Assembly: GCA_028706405.1 (NCBI GenBank)
Contig: JAQWBM010000012.1
Span: forward strand, 1-44,094
DNA: 44,094 bases
Source: Eubacteriales bacterium
GTDB lineage: Bacteria > Bacillota > Clostridia > Peptostreptococcales > Anaerovoracaceae
Reading direction: 5' to 3'
Shown here: in pieces, positions 42,882 to 44,094 of the stretch
How the letters are laid out: every line of letters begins with the position of its first letter
How positions within the stretch are numbered: position 1 is the first letter of the stretch
Translations under genes and position numbers: made by a program
The notes under the pieces: model-generated
Databases searched by the model: none
What the model was told of the DNA's origin: nothing
The model's input: the letters and a program-made list of their open reading frames with translations, nothing else

Positions 42882-43085
42882 TTAAATCGCTACCACTTTA
42901 TACGCAAAATTTTTATGCTTGTCGCTAAACCATAAATTAAATTCTTGGTCAAATGTACAACCTCGTAAAAGGTAATGTAAATCGGCACCTTTTACAATTC
43001 CATGATTTCCGACAGAGCCATCAGCATAGATTACCTTTACTTCCGCTTTATCAGGGATATCTTTAAAATTAATATGTCTTTTCAT
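42882..43085 (-). CDS. Small phage protein
   Basis: 67 aa, β-rich (DKAEVKVIYADGSVGNHGIV; NLWFSDKHKNFAYKVVAI). AAGGGAG precedes the ATG. Not recognised. Confidence 0.65.
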   Translation of the reverse strand: MKRHINFKDIPDKAEVKVIYADGSVGNHGIVKGADLHYLLRGCTFDQEFNLWFSDKHKNFAYKVVAI

Positions 43086-43107
43086 TTTTTTACTCCCTTA
43101 GTAGAAA

Positions 43108-43668
43108 CTAATTCGCATACCCTCCATAGAACGACAGCCGCCCGATCGAACCTCTTGCAATCTTTCCGGCTGTCCAGCAAGGATTGACTGAATCGTCATG
43201 AAACTGATATGTACCGCCGTCGAACACCCTCATGCCGCCGTCGAATACGTTAGCGACCGCAAGCTTTACGGAATCTGATACCTCTCCCTGGTACGGACCT
43301 GCGAACTGCCCCGGAGCGGTAACTACATCGGCAACGGTCATGTCCCATAGTACGGCGCGGTCCAGGATCGTCTGCGCTACAGCCATCTGCCCCTGAAGGT
43401 CTTCACCGCGGGCCTCCGCAGCTACTACCCGGCAGACAAGCTCCCTTTCAGCTGCGGTTAACAGTTCTACCTCTGTCGGGGCTTCCTGTACCGGTGCCAT
43501 CTGCCCAAGCTCGTCCAGCCCCATCTTCGTGTCGTGCATGGCGTTAAGGGTGTCCTCCTGGGCGATTGTGATTCCCCACTGGTTGCTCAGGATCAGTACC
43601 CCGAATACTACCAGGATGGCCATATGTACCAGCCAGCGGGCCGTGGCTCTTCTTTGCCTTCTGGTCAT
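43108..43668 (-). CDS. SleB/CwlJ-type cell wall hydrolase (Hydrolase_2)
   Basis: 186 aa. A TM segment near the N-terminus (HMAILVVFGVLILSNQWG), then the hydrolase domain from ~residue 70: LVCRVVAAEARGEDLQGQMA with the family's catalytic Glu, and TAPGQFAGPYQG. It cleaves peptidoglycan in spore germination relatives; here it lies in the early region, far from the lysis genes, so it may serve entry or remodelling. Overlaps the upstream gene. Confidence 0.85.
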   Translation of the reverse strand: MTRRQRRATARWLVHMAILVVFGVLILSNQWGITIAQEDTLNAMHDTKMGLDELGQMAPVQEAPTEVELLTAAERELVCRVVAAEARGEDLQGQMAVAQTILDRAVLWDMTVADVVTAPGQFAGPYQGEVSDSVKLAVANVFDGGMRVFDGGTYQFHDDSVNPCWTAGKIARGSIGRLSFYGGYAN

Positions 43669-43928
43669 TCCTCTGCCTCCTCGTATTCTGCATTAAGCAT
43701 GATTTCAACCATTTCTCTGGTAGGCCTTTTTAGATCCGGCTCTTTGTCTAGTTTATTTTGAATTACATCTACAGTTTTTCTGAACTGCTCTTCGTCATCG
43801 CCTTTTACAACGCCCATCATGGTCATCAGCTCATAAAAGTTGCTGAAAGTTGATGCTAATGTCATTTCGGTGAGAGTGGATACAAATTCTTCCTTATCAC
43901 ATTTAAGCAAGTATTCGTAAATCTTCAT
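43665..43928 (-). CDS. Small phage protein
   Basis: 87 aa, helical (MKIYEYLLKCDKEEFVSTLT; EMVEIMLNAEYEEAEE). The ATG overlaps the previous TGA. Not recognised. Confidence 0.65.
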   Translation of the reverse strand: MKIYEYLLKCDKEEFVSTLTEMTLASTFSNFYELMTMMGVVKGDDEEQFRKTVDVIQNKLDKEPDLKRPTREMVEIMLNAEYEEAEE

Positions 43929-44094
43929 CCCTTCGCCCTCTTCAGTTCTTTTTTCAGTTCCTCTATCGCCTGCTCCAGCAAAGTGACAGCCGTTCTTGCC
44001 TTATCGGAATCCAGGTCAGATAAAATCGCCTTTAGCCGGTTTATGTATCCCTCCTCGGGCTCATACAGCCTCAGGGCAATAGTGCCGTTTTCAA
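43925..44094 (-). CDS. Phage protein, N-terminus cut by window edge
   Basis: The last 55 residues are visible, a charged coiled-coil-like end (LLEQAIEELKKELKRAKG). The TGA overlaps the next gene's ATG. Not recognised. Confidence 0.6.
   Translation of the reverse strand, partial: ENGTIALRLYEPEEGYINRLKAILSDLDSDKARTAVTLLEQAIEELKKELKRAKG

Noticed and set aside
42205..42885. 226-aa plus-strand ORF over the tandem repeats
   Set aside because: Shadow of the octapeptide-repeat gene; the 24-bp repeat has no stop in any plus frame.

Overview
The window is low- to medium-GC DNA with strong AGGAGG-type ribosome binding sites and Firmicutes-style genes (UPF0182 membrane protein, ATP-type PEP carboxykinase, HD-GYP protein). 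This points to a Clostridia-type anaerobe; the genus cannot be fixed from the sequence. Bases 1-9300 look like host chromosome. From the end of a tRNA-Lys gene (9225-9300) to the right edge, the DNA is a large siphovirus-type prophage read almost entirely on the minus strand. Its right end, where the integrase and lysogeny control would be expected, lies outside the window.

Chromosomal part: a minus-strand gene cluster (promoter 6947-6975) encodes a small membrane protein, a zinc-ribbon/one-TM protein, PEP carboxykinase and a UPF0182 protein cut by the left edge. After a small Asn/Ser-rich gene and a 32-bp perfect palindrome comes a plus-strand HD-GYP gene. It is preceded by a ~180-nt leader that can fold into a 10-bp closing stem around four perfect hairpins, with its own promoter (7596-7624). 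tRNA-Lys(CTT) follows and is the probable attachment site.

Prophage, in transcription order (right to left): early genes (SleB-like hydrolase, a protein built on 24-bp tandem repeats, small ORFs); a replication/recombination block (OB-fold-like zinc protein, SMC/Rad50-like ATPase, PD-(D/E)XK nuclease, SSB, ERCC4 nuclease, CHC2 zinc-finger primase fragment, DUF927 helicase); an iteron array flanking an AT-rich core at 35520-35782 (candidate origin); ParB-like and winged-helix proteins; a late regulator that appears to start at CTG; HNH, TerS, TerL, portal, protease, and an HK97 capsid protein with an Ig-like tail; head-tail connectors, tail tube, tail chaperones with a canonical A_AAA_AAC frameshift site, tape measure, baseplate and fibres; then amidase, holin and an XhlA-like protein, ending in tandem terminators.

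Several genes look like lysogenic-conversion cargo (morons): a lipoprotein plus zinc-ribbon/PH-domain cassette with its own promoter and terminator between the tail chaperone and the tape measure gene; a DUF2383 ferritin-like gene with its own terminator; and a Cu/Zn superoxide dismutase-like gene on the opposite strand next to a tRNA-Phe-like fragment. At the prophage edge lies a 59-aa gene under a promoter whose spacer contains a LexA (SOS) box, next to a divergent XRE regulator.
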